A DNA stretch of 64,000 bases from Aureimonas sp. Leaf324 (GTDB lineage: Bacteria > Pseudomonadota > Alphaproteobacteria > Rhizobiales > Rhizobiaceae), in the NCBI RefSeq assembly GCF_001423245.1, contig NZ_LMOH01000007.1:31904-95903 (forward strand). Reading direction: 5' to 3'. Both the position numbers and the translations under genes were made by a program. Positions 34,606-43,569 of the stretch are shown piece by piece (the stretch's first letter is position 1; the number at the start of each line of letters is the position of its first letter). The notes below the pieces were generated by a model. The model was not told the origin of the DNA. It was given only the letters and a program-made list of their open reading frames with translations, and ran no database searches.

Positions 34606-35511
34606 GTGTCCTCTGCTTCCCTTCGCTTCGCATCGCTCGGCGCCAACGTGCAGGCGAGCATCCTGATGACGCTGTCGATGGCGACCTTCGCCACCAACGA
34701 CATGCTGACCAAGTTCGCCACGCAGTCGATCGAACCGGTGCAGATCATGGCCGTGCGCGGCGTGATGGCGTCGATCCTCCTGTTCCTGTTCGCGAAGTGG
34801 CGGAGGGCGGCGCTGTCCGTCTCGGTCCTGCGCCATCCGATCGTGCTCGTGCGCGCCTTCGCCGACATCTGCACCACGCTGACCTACCTGAACGCGCTCC
34901 GGCACCTGCCGTTGGCCAACACCGCCGCGATCTTTCAGGCGCTGCCCCTCACCATCACGCTCGGCGCCTTCCTGTTTCTCGGCGAGACGGTGGGCTGGCG
35001 GCGTTGGAGCGCGATCGCGGTGGGCTTTGCGGGCGTTCTCGTCATCCTGGCGCCCGGCGTCGACGGCTTCAACGCCTACGGTCTGTGGGTTCTCGCCTCG
35101 GTGGTCTTCGCCGCGATGCGCGATCTTGCGACCCGCCGGATGCCGCCGGACCTGTCTTCGCCGCAGATCGCGCTGGTGACCTCGATCGCGGTGACGCTGA
35201 CCGGTTTCGCGCTCCTGCCGGTGATGGGATGGCGCCCCATGTCGGGATCCGTCTGGATCGTCCTCGTCTGTGCGTCGTTCACGCTCGCCTGCGGCTACGC
35301 CCTGATCGTCGCGGCTGTGAGGCTCGGGGAGATGAGCTTCGTCGCCCCGTTCCGGTACACGATCCTTCTCTTTTCGATCCTGCTCGGCATCGCCGCCTTC
35401 GGCGAGCGTCCGACGCCGCGCGAGACGCTGGGCTCGCTGATCGTCGTCGGGAGCGGGCTCTACACACTGCACCGCGAGGCTCGCAGGCGCCCGGCCGAGA
35501 GCGCAGCGTGA
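34606..35511 (+). CDS. DMT superfamily transporter (EamA type)
   Basis: The protein is 301 aa with ten predicted helices in two EamA repeats (first repeat has FATNDMLTKFATQSIEPVQIMAVRGV; second has CGYALIVAAVRLGEMSFVAPFRYT). It is an inner-membrane drug/metabolite exporter or importer of unknown substrate. The start is GTG at 34606. Its stop overlaps the mobA start (GTGA), so the two genes are translationally coupled although functionally unrelated on present evidence. Confidence 0.87.
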   Translation: MSSASLRFASLGANVQASILMTLSMATFATNDMLTKFATQSIEPVQIMAVRGVMASILLFLFAKWRRAALSVSVLRHPIVLVRAFADICTTLTYLNALRHLPLANTAAIFQALPLTITLGAFLFLGETVGWRRWSAIAVGFAGVLVILAPGVDGFNAYGLWVLASVVFAAMRDLATRRMPPDLSSPQIALVTSIAVTLTGFALLPVMGWRPMSGSVWIVLVCASFTLACGYALIVAAVRLGEMSFVAPFRYTILLFSILLGIAAFGERPTPRETLGSLIVVGSGLYTLHREARRRPAESAA

Positions 35512-36143
35512 GCCGCGCTCCGACGCGCCTCGTCGGCCTGATCCTCGCCGGTGGTCGGTCGTCGCGGATGGGGCCCGGCCCGCCGAAGCCCTGTCTTGAG
35601 ATCGGTGCGCGCAGCATGATCGGCCGCGTCGCCGACCGACTGGCCCCCTATGTCGACGAGCTCGTGATCGCGACCGACCGGCCGGATCTCTATGGCGATC
35701 TCGGCGGCCTCTGCGTTTGCGACGCGGTGCCGGGATATGCCGGTCCCCTCGCCGGATTGCAGGCCGCCGCCAACCACCTGCAAGCCGCCGCGAATCGCGA
35801 TCTGCGGCTCGTGACGGCACCGGCCGATACGCCGTTCCTGCCTGCGGACTTCGCTCCTCGCCTCCTCGATGGCGCAACGCTCGACGGGCTGCGCGTTGCC
35901 ACCAGCTTCGACCGATGGCATCCCGCATGTGCCACCTGGCCGCCGACGGCCATCGATCACCTCGCGAGCCTCACCCTCGACGCGACCAGGGCGCCCTCGC
36001 TCCGATCGGTCATGGCCACCTATGCGATCGAGGACATCGCGTTTCCGATCTCCCTATCAGCGCCCGGCGGCGACCCGTTCTTCAACGTCAACACGCCGCA
36101 GGATCTGGCGACAGCTCGCGATTTCGCCGTTTCTCGGGGATGA
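35508..36143 (+). CDS. mobA: Molybdenum cofactor guanylyltransferase
   Basis: The protein is 211 aa. The nucleotidyltransferase signature LILAGGRSSRMGPGPPKPCLEIG is at the N-terminus; TAPADTPFLP and the C-terminal FFNVNTPQDL are MobA markers. It attaches GMP to molybdopterin to make MGD. The GTG start overlaps the stop of the DMT gene by four bases. moaA lies 1.4 kb upstream, so two Moco genes are near each other, without moaB, moaC, moaE, mogA or moeA. Confidence 0.9.
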   Translation: MSRAPTRLVGLILAGGRSSRMGPGPPKPCLEIGARSMIGRVADRLAPYVDELVIATDRPDLYGDLGGLCVCDAVPGYAGPLAGLQAAANHLQAAANRDLRLVTAPADTPFLPADFAPRLLDGATLDGLRVATSFDRWHPACATWPPTAIDHLASLTLDATRAPSLRSVMATYAIEDIAFPISLSAPGGDPFFNVNTPQDLATARDFAVSRG

Positions 36144-36266
36144 GGCGCAGAGGCCGCGACCGGACGGGTTGCCAAAATTGACGGAAACGGCAACATCGCC
36201 CCATCGAGAAGCATGCTCATAAGGCAGGCACGGTTCATTTTCGGCTCGGCAGGATAACTCACGCCC

Positions 36267-37064
36267 ATGACAATGTTTCAGAACCTTCTGGCAGCCGTCG
36301 CGCTGACCGCCCTCGTCGCCGGGCCCGCCGCGGCGCAGGAGAGCGACGCGAACAAGACCTGGACCGAAATCCGCATCGGCTCGGAGGGCGCCTATCCTCC
36401 GTTCAACTACCTCGACGCCTCCGGCAAGCTGCTCGGCTTCGACATCGACATCGCCAACGCGCTCTGCGAGCAGATGAAGGTGACGTGCACCTTCGTGACG
36501 CAGGACTGGGACGGCATGATCCCCGCGCTCCAGAACAACCGCTTCGACGCGATCATCGCCTCGATGTCGATCACGCCGGAGCGCTCGCAGCAGGTGCTCT
36601 TCACCAACAAGTACTACAACACGCCGGGCGCGATCGCCGTGCCCAAGGACTCGACGATCACCGATACGAGCGCCGCCTCGCTCTCCGGCAAGACGATCGG
36701 CGCGCAAGGGTCGACCACCCACTCGCAGGCCGTCCAGAAGTTCTTCCCGGACGCCGACGTGAAGGTCTATCCGACCGCCGAGGAGTACAAGCTCGACATC
36801 GAGAACGGCCGCCTCGATGCCGTCAGCGACGACGTCGTGGTTCTGAGCCAGTGGCTCGACAGCCCGGCCGGTGCCTGCTGCAAGCTGCTCGGCACGCTTC
36901 CCGTCGATGAGGAAATCTACGGCAAGGGCGCCGGCATCGCGCTGCGCAAGGACGACGAGAAGCTGAAGAAGATGTTCGACGACGCGATCATCGCCATCCG
37001 TCAGAACGGCACCTACAAGACGATCAACGACAAGTACTTCAAGTTCGACGTCTACGGCGGCTGA
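36267..37064 (+). CDS. Polar amino-acid ABC transporter, periplasmic binding protein (Lys/Arg/ornithine type)
   Basis: The protein is 265 aa. The signal peptide ends AAA-QES (about residue 23). Motifs RIGSEGAYPPFNYLDASGKLLGFDIDIANALC and IIASMSITPERSQQV are those of HisJ/ArgT/OccT binding proteins. DVVVLSQWL and the C-terminal NGTYKTINDKYF complete the family pattern. It is followed by two permeases but no ATPase gene, so the ATPase must be supplied from elsewhere. Confidence 0.92.
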   Translation: MTMFQNLLAAVALTALVAGPAAAQESDANKTWTEIRIGSEGAYPPFNYLDASGKLLGFDIDIANALCEQMKVTCTFVTQDWDGMIPALQNNRFDAIIASMSITPERSQQVLFTNKYYNTPGAIAVPKDSTITDTSAASLSGKTIGAQGSTTHSQAVQKFFPDADVKVYPTAEEYKLDIENGRLDAVSDDVVVLSQWLDSPAGACCKLLGTLPVDEEIYGKGAGIALRKDDEKLKKMFDDAIIAIRQNGTYKTINDKYFKFDVYGG

Positions 37065-37153
37065 TCCGGACCTCCTGAACCCGCGCCGGATCCGGGCCAT
37101 CGCCCCGGGTCCGGCGCCCTGGCTTTCCAGCGTCGGCGGGTCGCGATCGGCAG

Positions 37154-37861
37154 ATGGACTATCTTTCGCTACTCGCCTACGGCGACACCGGCTGGGGTGA
37201 CGAGATCGCCCGGGGCGTGCTCGTCACGGTCTCGCTGGCTTTGGCGACGCTTCCGTTCGGGCTGCTTCTGGGTCTCGGGCTCGCTCTCGCCAAGCGCGGC
37301 GAGGATCCCGGCCTGCGGTTGTCCGCCGATATCTACACGACGCTGTTTCGGGGCCTGCCCGAGCTTCTCACCCTGTTCCTCGTCTACTACGGCGGGCAGA
37401 ACCTCCTGAACGCGGCGACCGGGGCGCTCGGCCTCGGACAGTGGACGCTGTCGAGCTTCGTGTCCGGCATGGTCGCGCTCGGGCTCGTGTTCGCTGCCTA
37501 TTCGTCGGAGGTCTTTCTTTCGGCTTTCCGCGCCATCCCCGACGGCCAGTGGGAGGGCGCGCGTGCGCTCGGCCTGCCGCATCGGCGCATCCTTTGGCTG
37601 GTGATCCTGCCGCAGCTCCTGCGCATCAGCCTTCCCGGCCTCTCCAACGTCTGGCTGAACCTCCTGAAGGATACGGCGCTGGTGTCAGTGATCGGTCTTG
37701 CGGACATCATGCGCGAGACCGGCGTCGCGGCGCGCGTGACGCGCGAGCCGTTCTTCTTCTTCGGCTTCGCCTGCGTCCTCTATCTCGTCCTGACGCTGGT
37801 TTCCGCGGTCGGCCTCCGGCGCCTGGAACTCTGGACCAAGCGCGGCGAGGTGGCACGATGA
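37154..37861 (+). CDS. Polar amino-acid ABC transporter, permease (HisQ/OccQ-like)
   Basis: The protein is 235 aa with about five helices. The N-terminal GVLVTVSLALATLPFGLLLGLGLALAKR and the EAA loop FLSAFRAIPDGQWEGARALGLPHRR are those of HisQ-class permeases. It would form the channel with the next gene. Its stop overlaps the next ATG (ATGA). Confidence 0.92.
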   Translation: MDYLSLLAYGDTGWGDEIARGVLVTVSLALATLPFGLLLGLGLALAKRGEDPGLRLSADIYTTLFRGLPELLTLFLVYYGGQNLLNAATGALGLGQWTLSSFVSGMVALGLVFAAYSSEVFLSAFRAIPDGQWEGARALGLPHRRILWLVILPQLLRISLPGLSNVWLNLLKDTALVSVIGLADIMRETGVAARVTREPFFFFGFACVLYLVLTLVSAVGLRRLELWTKRGEVAR

Positions 37862-38655
37862 GCCTTGCTCCTCCCCCCGCCGTGCGCCGTCGCCCCGGTG
37901 TCGCCGGTCTCCTGACGCTCGGGCTGTGGGCGGCCGGCGCCCTCGCGCTCGTCGCCTATCTCATCGAGGTCTGGAATCCGGACCTCATCGCGACCTATGG
38001 TCCCGTGTACCTGCGGGGCCTCTGGACGACGCTGACGATCGTCACGCTGTCCTACGTGCTCGGGGCGATCCTGTCGGTGCCGATCGCGGCGGGCCGCATG
38101 GCCAAGAACGGGCTCGCGCGCGGCGCGTCCTTCTCGTACGTCTCGTTCTTTCGCGGCACGCCGCTGATCGCGCAGGTCTTCCTGATCTACTACGGGTTCG
38201 GCACGTTCCGGTCCGCGTTCGAGACCGTCGGTCTCTGGTGGTTCTTCCGCGACGCCTGGTATTGCGCGATCTTCGCGCTGTCCCTGAACACCGCTGCCTA
38301 TCAGGCCGAAATTTTGCGCGGTGCCATCCAGAGCGTGCGACAGGGCCAGTGGGAAGGCGCGCGGGCGCTCGCGCTGCCGCGCCGCGTCATCATCCGTCGC
38401 GTGATCGCCCCGCAAGCGATGATCGTCGCGCTGCGGCCCTACGCCAACGAGTTCATCCTCATGGTCAAGGCCTCGGCGATCGTCGCCATCATCAGCGTCT
38501 TCGATCTCTTCGGCGAGACGCGGCGGGCCTTCTCCCGCAGCTTCGATTTCCAGACCTATGTCTGGGCTGCGATCTTCTACCTCATGCTGGTCGAGATCGT
38601 CCGGCGACTGACCAACCGTGCCGAGGCGCGGCTGACCCGACACCTCAAGCGCTGA
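37858..38655 (+). CDS. Polar amino-acid ABC transporter, permease (HisM/OccM-like)
   Basis: The protein is 265 aa. There is a basic N-terminal extension of about 15 residues, then helices and the EAA loop LRGAIQSVRQGQWEGARALALPRR. NEFILMVKASAIVAIISVFDL is typical of HisM permeases. The ATG overlaps the upstream stop. No ATP-binding gene follows: the next gene is a TetR regulator on the other strand. Confidence 0.92.
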   Translation: MSLAPPPAVRRRPGVAGLLTLGLWAAGALALVAYLIEVWNPDLIATYGPVYLRGLWTTLTIVTLSYVLGAILSVPIAAGRMAKNGLARGASFSYVSFFRGTPLIAQVFLIYYGFGTFRSAFETVGLWWFFRDAWYCAIFALSLNTAAYQAEILRGAIQSVRQGQWEGARALALPRRVIIRRVIAPQAMIVALRPYANEFILMVKASAIVAIISVFDLFGETRRAFSRSFDFQTYVWAAIFYLMLVEIVRRLTNRAEARLTRHLKR

Positions 38656-38682
38656 CGCCGAGCGGCGCCGGGCTATCACCCA

Positions 38683-39375
38683 TCAGCTTTGGCGGGCGAC
38701 GCCGTGGAGGAACAGATCGACGGCTTGGTCGGTCCGTCTGGCGACCGCGTCGGCATCCTCACCCTTCGGAATGCCGTAGATGCTGGCTCGGATGTCGCCG
38801 CCGCAGATCGCCTGGATGAACTGGTTGGCCAGAAACTCCGGCGGCATGTCGCGGACCTCGCCGCGCTCGCGGGCTCGCTCGAAGATATGGGTCAGCGCGA
38901 CGACGATCGGCCGGAGCACACGGCTTTCGGAATAGTCGGCAAGCTCTGGATGACGGTGCCCTTCGGCCGCGAGGAGGCGGAACAGCGCGATCGTGCGGGG
39001 TGCGAACGTGTTGGTGCGCAGCCAAGCGGCCACCTGGGGAAGGGTCTCGCCGATCGAGCCCGTCTTCGCTTCAAGCACGCGAAGGGCGTCGTAATTGAAG
39101 AGGATTTGATGATGCAGCGCCGCTTCGAACAGGCGCTGTTTCGACGGAAACCGGTCGTAGAGTGTCCGCTTCGACGTTCGAGCTTCGGCAGCGACGGAAT
39201 CCATGCTGGTGGCACTGTAGCCGGCGTCGAGGAATTGGCGGAAGGCGATCTCGAGAATGGTGTGGGACAGGCTGGCCGCCGCCGATTTGGTCGGGCGGCC
39301 TCTTCGACGCTCCAACCTCGCCGCGTGCGGCGTACCGTCACTCAAACTCAACTGCGTCGTCTCACTGCCGCCCAC
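38683..39375 (-). CDS. TetR/AcrR family transcriptional regulator
   Basis: The protein is 230 aa. The DNA-binding domain at about 38-84 has ILEIAFRQFLDAGYSATSMDSVAAEARTSKRTLYDRFPSKQRLFEA. The C-terminal TetR_C domain is of the AefR-like kind (LRPIVVALTHIFERARERGEVRD). A basic GRPTK segment precedes the helix-turn-helix. Ligand is unknown. It is divergent from the beta-hydroxyacid dehydrogenase gene, a common arrangement for a regulator and its target. Confidence 0.88.
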   Translation of the reverse strand: MGGSETTQLSLSDGTPHAARLERRRGRPTKSAAASLSHTILEIAFRQFLDAGYSATSMDSVAAEARTSKRTLYDRFPSKQRLFEAALHHQILFNYDALRVLEAKTGSIGETLPQVAAWLRTNTFAPRTIALFRLLAAEGHRHPELADYSESRVLRPIVVALTHIFERARERGEVRDMPPEFLANQFIQAICGGDIRASIYGIPKGEDADAVARRTDQAVDLFLHGVARQS

Positions 39376-39522
39376 GAGCGCGCCCTTCCCGCTTGATACG
39401 ACCCCGACGCGAGACGGTGTGAGACCTCTTTCCGACTTTCGGAACTGGATCTTTCGCCCTCTCCGCCATCATTCTCTCACCCGATGCGATTCGGAAGATG
39501 CCGCTCGTTCGGCAGCTAAACT

Positions 39523-39540
39523 TTTCGCAATGTTTCGCAA
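39523..39540. repeat. Tandem TTTCGCAA direct repeats upstream of the dehydrogenase gene
   Basis: TTTCGCAA occurs at 39523-39530 and 39533-39540, exactly 10 bp (about one helical turn) apart, ending just before the GGAAGGA of the gene at 39557. An inverted TGCCG-N6-CGGCA lies at 39499-39514. Either could be a regulator site between the divergent TetR and dehydrogenase genes. Confidence 0.45.
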
Positions 39541-39556
39541 ACGGAAGGACGTTCGA

Positions 39557-40423
39557 ATGGTTGCAACCAGCTTCATCGGCCTCGGTGTCATGGGCTTTCC
39601 GATGGCCGGGCATCTCGCTGCCAGGGGCCACGACGTCACCGTGTTCAATCGCAACCCGGCGAAGGCCGAGGCCTGGGTGGCCCAGCACGGTGGGCGCAGC
39701 GCTCCGACGCCGCGCGAGGCCGCGGCGAACGCCGACATCGTTTTCGTCTGCGTCGGCAACGACGACGATGTGCGCTCCGTGATCTACGGCGACGACGGGG
39801 CGATCGCCGGCATGAAGAGCGGCGCGATCCTCGTGGACCACACCACGGCGTCCGCCGAACTCGCGCGCGAACTGGAAGGCGCCCTGGGCGAGAAGGGCCT
39901 GCGCTTCCTCGACGCGCCCGTGTCGGGCGGTCAGGCCGGTGCCGAGAACGGCGTCCTCACGGTGATGGTGGGCGGTGAGGCTGCGACCTTCGACGCGGCC
40001 CGCCCGGTGATCGAGTCCTATGCGCGGATGATCGGGCTGATGGGTCCCGCCGGGTCCGGTCAGCTGACCAAGATGATGAACCAGATCTGCATCGCGGGTC
40101 TCGTCCAGGGCCTGTCGGAAGCCGTGCATTTCGGCCAGAAGGCCGGCCTCGACATCAAGAAGGTCGTCGAGGTCATCTCGAAGGGCGCGGCGGGTTCGTG
40201 GCAGATGGAGAACCGCCACAAGACCATGGACGAAGGCCGCTACGACTTCGGTTTCGCGGTCGAATGGATGCGCAAGGACCTCGGCATCTGCCTCGCGGAA
40301 GCCAAGCGCAACGGCGCCTCGCTGCCCGGCACCGCGCTGATCGACCAGTTCTATGCCGAGGTCGAGGCGATGGGCGGCAAGCGCTGGGACACGTCCTCGC
40401 TGCTGGCGCGCCTCAATCGCTGA
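39557..40423 (+). CDS. 3-hydroxyisobutyrate dehydrogenase / tartronate-semialdehyde reductase-like enzyme
   Basis: The protein is 288 aa, a beta-hydroxyacid dehydrogenase. NAD-binding FIGLGVMGFPMAGHLAARGH opens the protein; FLDAPVSGGQAGAENGVLTVMVGG is the substrate-binding signature; the catalytic Lys lies in GSGQLTKMMNQIC. The cofactor loop has Asn-Arg after the second strand (VFNRNPAKA), which favours NADP(H). Substrate could be 3-hydroxyisobutyrate, tartronate semialdehyde or succinic semialdehyde (GLYR type). GGAAGGA seven bases before the ATG confirms the start. Confidence 0.87.
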   Translation: MVATSFIGLGVMGFPMAGHLAARGHDVTVFNRNPAKAEAWVAQHGGRSAPTPREAAANADIVFVCVGNDDDVRSVIYGDDGAIAGMKSGAILVDHTTASAELARELEGALGEKGLRFLDAPVSGGQAGAENGVLTVMVGGEAATFDAARPVIESYARMIGLMGPAGSGQLTKMMNQICIAGLVQGLSEAVHFGQKAGLDIKKVVEVISKGAAGSWQMENRHKTMDEGRYDFGFAVEWMRKDLGICLAEAKRNGASLPGTALIDQFYAEVEAMGGKRWDTSSLLARLNR

Positions 40424-40446
40424 GCGTCACGGGCCGGCGGGAGGCG

Positions 40447-40983
40447 TCAGCTCTCCCGCTGGTCTTTGTCGAGCACGAGATAGTCGAGCGGCAGTTCGGT
40501 CGTGTACTTGATCTGCTCCATCGCGAAAGCCGAGGAGACGTCGCGAATCTCGATCTTCGCGATCAACCGCTTGTAGAACGAATCGTAGGCCGCGATGTCC
40601 GGCACCACGACCCGCAGGAGGTAATCGACGTCGCCGCTCATGCGGTAGAACTCGATGACCTCGGGAAACTCCTGGACCACTTCGGAGAAGCGCTTCAGCC
40701 ATTCCACCGAATGGGAACCGGTGCGCACCGAGACGAAGACCGTGACGCGCGCATTGACCTTGACCGGATCGAGGACCGCGACGCGCCGGACGATGACGCC
40801 CTCTTCCTCCAGCTTCTGGATACGTCGCCAGCACGGCGTCGTGGACAAACCGACGCGCTTGGCGACGTCGGCGACGGCCAGCGTGGCGTCTTCCTGCAGC
40901 AGCCGAAGGATCTTCTTGTCGAGCCTGTCCAATCCCCACCTCTTTCCGGCAAACGGCGGTCTCGCGCGACCCTTCGCCGCCAT
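40447..40983 (-). CDS. Lrp/AsnC family transcriptional regulator
   Basis: The protein is 178 aa. The helix-turn-helix LDKKILRLLQEDATLAVADVAKRVGLSTTPCWRRIQKLEEEGVI is followed by the ligand-binding RAM domain (VFVSVRTGSHSVEWL, then MSGDVDYLLRVVVPDIAAYDSF). It is likely an octameric amino-acid-responsive regulator. It reads toward the dehydrogenase gene, not away from it, so the target is unclear. The N-terminal 16 residues extend beyond typical members. Confidence 0.9.
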   Translation of the reverse strand: MAAKGRARPPFAGKRWGLDRLDKKILRLLQEDATLAVADVAKRVGLSTTPCWRRIQKLEEEGVIVRRVAVLDPVKVNARVTVFVSVRTGSHSVEWLKRFSEVVQEFPEVIEFYRMSGDVDYLLRVVVPDIAAYDSFYKRLIAKIEIRDVSSAFAMEQIKYTTELPLDYLVLDKDQRES

Positions 40984-41091
40984 CCCACCGTCGAACCACG
41001 ATCTTTCGCGGTTTCTTAAGCCAATTCTTTAAGTTTTCCGCAACAGGATGATGCCGAACCACTGCATGCAACCCTTGCCCGAACCGTTTCG

Positions 41092-42600
41092 ATGTCGCTT
41101 GCCGCCCCGCCATCCCTGGACAAGTCGAGCATGCCCCGCGGCGGAGCGGCCGGCCAGCGCGTGGAACTGGCGCGCACGCTTCGCAGGACCCGCGACCAGC
41201 TGATCTCGGCCGACGGCATGCCGCCGCGAATCGAACTGGAGCTCCTGCGCCAGCACGTTCCCCAGTTTTCGGCCGGCTTGCCCGTACTGGCGGTCATCGT
41301 CGGGGCCGCCGGTGCGCTCTTCGCCCTCGCCGACCTTCCGATCATGGTCGCCTGGATCGGGCTGAACCTGATCACCGCCCTTCCGCTTCTTTTCCTGCTG
41401 CGCGGCTTCGAAAAGGCCGCCCCGTCGATGGTCGCCGCCTTCACCTGGCGGCGCCGGTTCCAGATCGGGCATCTCGTTCTCGGCCTGCCCTGGGCGGTGC
41501 TGATGCTGTGGCCGGCCTGCGAGGCCTGCGGCTTCGAGGCGTTCGATCCGGTCCGGCTCGCCGTCGTCGCGGCCGCGATCGGAACGCTCGCGCTGATCGG
41601 CGCGAGCCTGAAGGGCGTCGTTCTCTGGAGTTTCGGACCGCTCGCGCTGGTCACCGCCTACCTCGCCGTCACCACCGACGACCCGTCGCGCATGGCGCTG
41701 CATGGGGTGCTTCTTTCGGCCGTGCCTTTCTTTGCCGTCGTGTCGAGCCGGCTGCGTTCGTCGAAGACGGATCGCATCCGCCACCGCACGGAACGAGACC
41801 AGTTCACCTTCGAGATCGAGGCGGCACGGATCGCGTCGGATCAGGCCCGCCAGCGCGCCGAGGAGGCCAACCTGGCGAAGTCGCAGTTCCTGGCCACGAT
41901 GAGCCACGAATTGCGCACGCCGCTCAATGCGATCCTCGGCTTTTCGGAAGTGATCGGAGAGGAGATCCTCGGCCCCGTCGGCAACGAGACCTATCGCGAC
42001 TACGCCCGCGACATCCACAATTCCGGCCAGCACCTCCTCGACCTGATCAACGAGATCCTCGACCTGTCGCGCGTCGAGGCGGGGCGCTACACGCTGAACG
42101 AGGAGGCGGTGAGCCTTGTCGCCATCGCCAAGGCGGCCATCGGCTTCGTGCAGATGAAGGCCGATACGAAGCGGATCGAAATCCGCGCCGAGTTCGAGCC
42201 GGACCTGCCGCAGCTCTGGGGCGATCCGCGATCGCTCCGTCAGGTGATCCTGAACCTTCTGTCCAATGCGGTGAAGTTCACGCCCGCGAAGGGGCGCATC
42301 CTCGTGCGTGTCGGATGGACGGCGGGCGGCGGGCAGTACGTGTCGGTGCGCGACAACGGGCCGGGCATCCCGAAGGAGGAAATGCCGCTGGTGCTATCGT
42401 CGTTCGGGCAGGGCACGAATGCCATCAAGAGCGCCGAACAGGGCACCGGCCTCGGCCTGCCGATCGTTCAGGCGCTGGTGAACCTCCACAACGGCTCGTT
42501 CGAGCTGAACTCGGCGCCCGGCCAAGGCACCGAGGCGCTGGCGACCTTCCCGCACGCCCGCGTTCTCGAGGTCATGCCGGCGCTTGGCGACCTCTCCTGA
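41092..42600 (+). CDS. Membrane sensor histidine kinase (PdhS/DivJ-like)
   Basis: The protein is 502 aa. The N-terminal half has about six hydrophobic segments between residues 60 and 230. A linker helix follows, then HisKA with phospho-acceptor His272 in ATMSHELRTPLNAILGFSE. The ATPase domain has the N box NLLSNAVKF, G1 DNGPGIP and G2 GTGLGLPI. The phosphotransfer region VIGEEILGPVGNETYRDYARDIHNSGQHLLDLINEILDLS is very like the alphaproteobacterial PdhS/DivJ/PleC group that phosphorylates DivK. No partner response regulator is adjacent. Confidence 0.87.
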   Translation: MSLAAPPSLDKSSMPRGGAAGQRVELARTLRRTRDQLISADGMPPRIELELLRQHVPQFSAGLPVLAVIVGAAGALFALADLPIMVAWIGLNLITALPLLFLLRGFEKAAPSMVAAFTWRRRFQIGHLVLGLPWAVLMLWPACEACGFEAFDPVRLAVVAAAIGTLALIGASLKGVVLWSFGPLALVTAYLAVTTDDPSRMALHGVLLSAVPFFAVVSSRLRSSKTDRIRHRTERDQFTFEIEAARIASDQARQRAEEANLAKSQFLATMSHELRTPLNAILGFSEVIGEEILGPVGNETYRDYARDIHNSGQHLLDLINEILDLSRVEAGRYTLNEEAVSLVAIAKAAIGFVQMKADTKRIEIRAEFEPDLPQLWGDPRSLRQVILNLLSNAVKFTPAKGRILVRVGWTAGGGQYVSVRDNGPGIPKEEMPLVLSSFGQGTNAIKSAEQGTGLGLPIVQALVNLHNGSFELNSAPGQGTEALATFPHARVLEVMPALGDLS

Positions 42601-42667
42601 CCAAGCGGCGAACACGTCGCGGAGAGGGCGCGTTGCGGCGGGTCGGGCGGCGCCATATCTCCCCGGC

Positions 42668-42859
42668 ATGACATCGACGCCGTCCCCCCTCGCCTCGCCC
42701 TGCGTCCGCATCTGCGTCCTCGACGCGGCGGGGAGCCTCTGCATCGGCTGCGGACGCACGATCGAGGAAATCTCCGGCTGGTCGAGCATGTCGGAGGGTG
42801 CACGGCTCGCCGTGATGGGCGTGCTCGACGAGCGCCTTCGCTCGGTGGAGGCGCTCTGA
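42668..42859 (+). CDS. DUF1289 small Cys-rich protein
   Basis: The protein is 63 aa. It carries the DUF1289 signature SPCVRICVLDAAGSLCIGCGRTIEEISGW: four Cys in a CxxxC-N9-CxxC arrangement, suited to bind zinc or an Fe-S cluster. The family is widespread and uncharacterised. It starts 68 bases after the kinase gene, and the next gene begins two bases after its stop. Confidence 0.87.
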   Translation: MTSTPSPLASPCVRICVLDAAGSLCIGCGRTIEEISGWSSMSEGARLAVMGVLDERLRSVEAL

Positions 42860-42860
42860 G

Positions 42861-43562
42861 ATGCGATCGGGAACTCTGCTTCTCCTCGTCTTCGCCGTCA
42901 TCGGCATCGCCCTCCTCGCCCTGACGTTCGGCGGCGGCGAAGTGCTGGGAATGCGGGACGACGCCTTCGCCTCGCTCGTCTACATGGGCCTTTGGACGAC
43001 GCTCCTCGGCTCGGGTCTCCTCGTCGCCTTTCGCGGACGATGGGGCGAGGCGGCGAAAAGCGCCGCGATCTGGGTCGTGGCCTTCGCCGTCCTGATCGCG
43101 GCCTACGCGTTCGGTCCCGAGCTTCGCGGCGTCGGGGACCGGATGATGGCGGTGCTCGTCCCCGGTCGGACGGTGACGCTCGCCGGCGCAGACGGTCAGG
43201 TCATGGTCGCGCGCGGCGACGGCAGTCATTTCGCCGTCGATGCGGAGGTGAACGGGCGGCGCACTCCGTTCCTGGTCGATACCGGCGCCAGCGTCGTCGC
43301 CATCGATCCAGATACGGCGGCGGCCATCGGCATCGATCCGGCGAGCCTTCGCTACACCGCCCGGATCCGCACCGCCAATGGCGACACGGTCGCCGCGCCG
43401 GTGACGCTCGACAGCGTGCGCGTCGGCTCGATCGAACGCCGTCGCGTGCCTGCGGTCGTGACGCAGGGCGACGGGATCGGCGTCAACCTTCTCGGAATGA
43501 GCTTCCTCGGCACCCTGTCGTCGCTCGACTTCCGCGGCGACCGCCTCGTCCTTTCGGACTGA
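42861..43562 (+). CDS. TIGR02281-type membrane-anchored clan AA aspartic protease
   Basis: The protein is 233 aa. Three N-terminal membrane segments precede a retropepsin-like domain: FAVDAEVNGRRTPFLVDTGASVVAI holds the catalytic DTG, followed by IRTANGDTVAAPVTLDSVRVG and LLGMSFLGTLSSLDFRGDRLVL. A single DTG implies a homodimer in the periplasm. It starts two bases after the DUF1289 gene, so the two are likely co-translated; the pairing is common in rhizobia. Confidence 0.88.
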   Translation: MRSGTLLLLVFAVIGIALLALTFGGGEVLGMRDDAFASLVYMGLWTTLLGSGLLVAFRGRWGEAAKSAAIWVVAFAVLIAAYAFGPELRGVGDRMMAVLVPGRTVTLAGADGQVMVARGDGSHFAVDAEVNGRRTPFLVDTGASVVAIDPDTAAAIGIDPASLRYTARIRTANGDTVAAPVTLDSVRVGSIERRRVPAVVTQGDGIGVNLLGMSFLGTLSSLDFRGDRLVLSD

Positions 43563-43569
43563 GGCCGCC

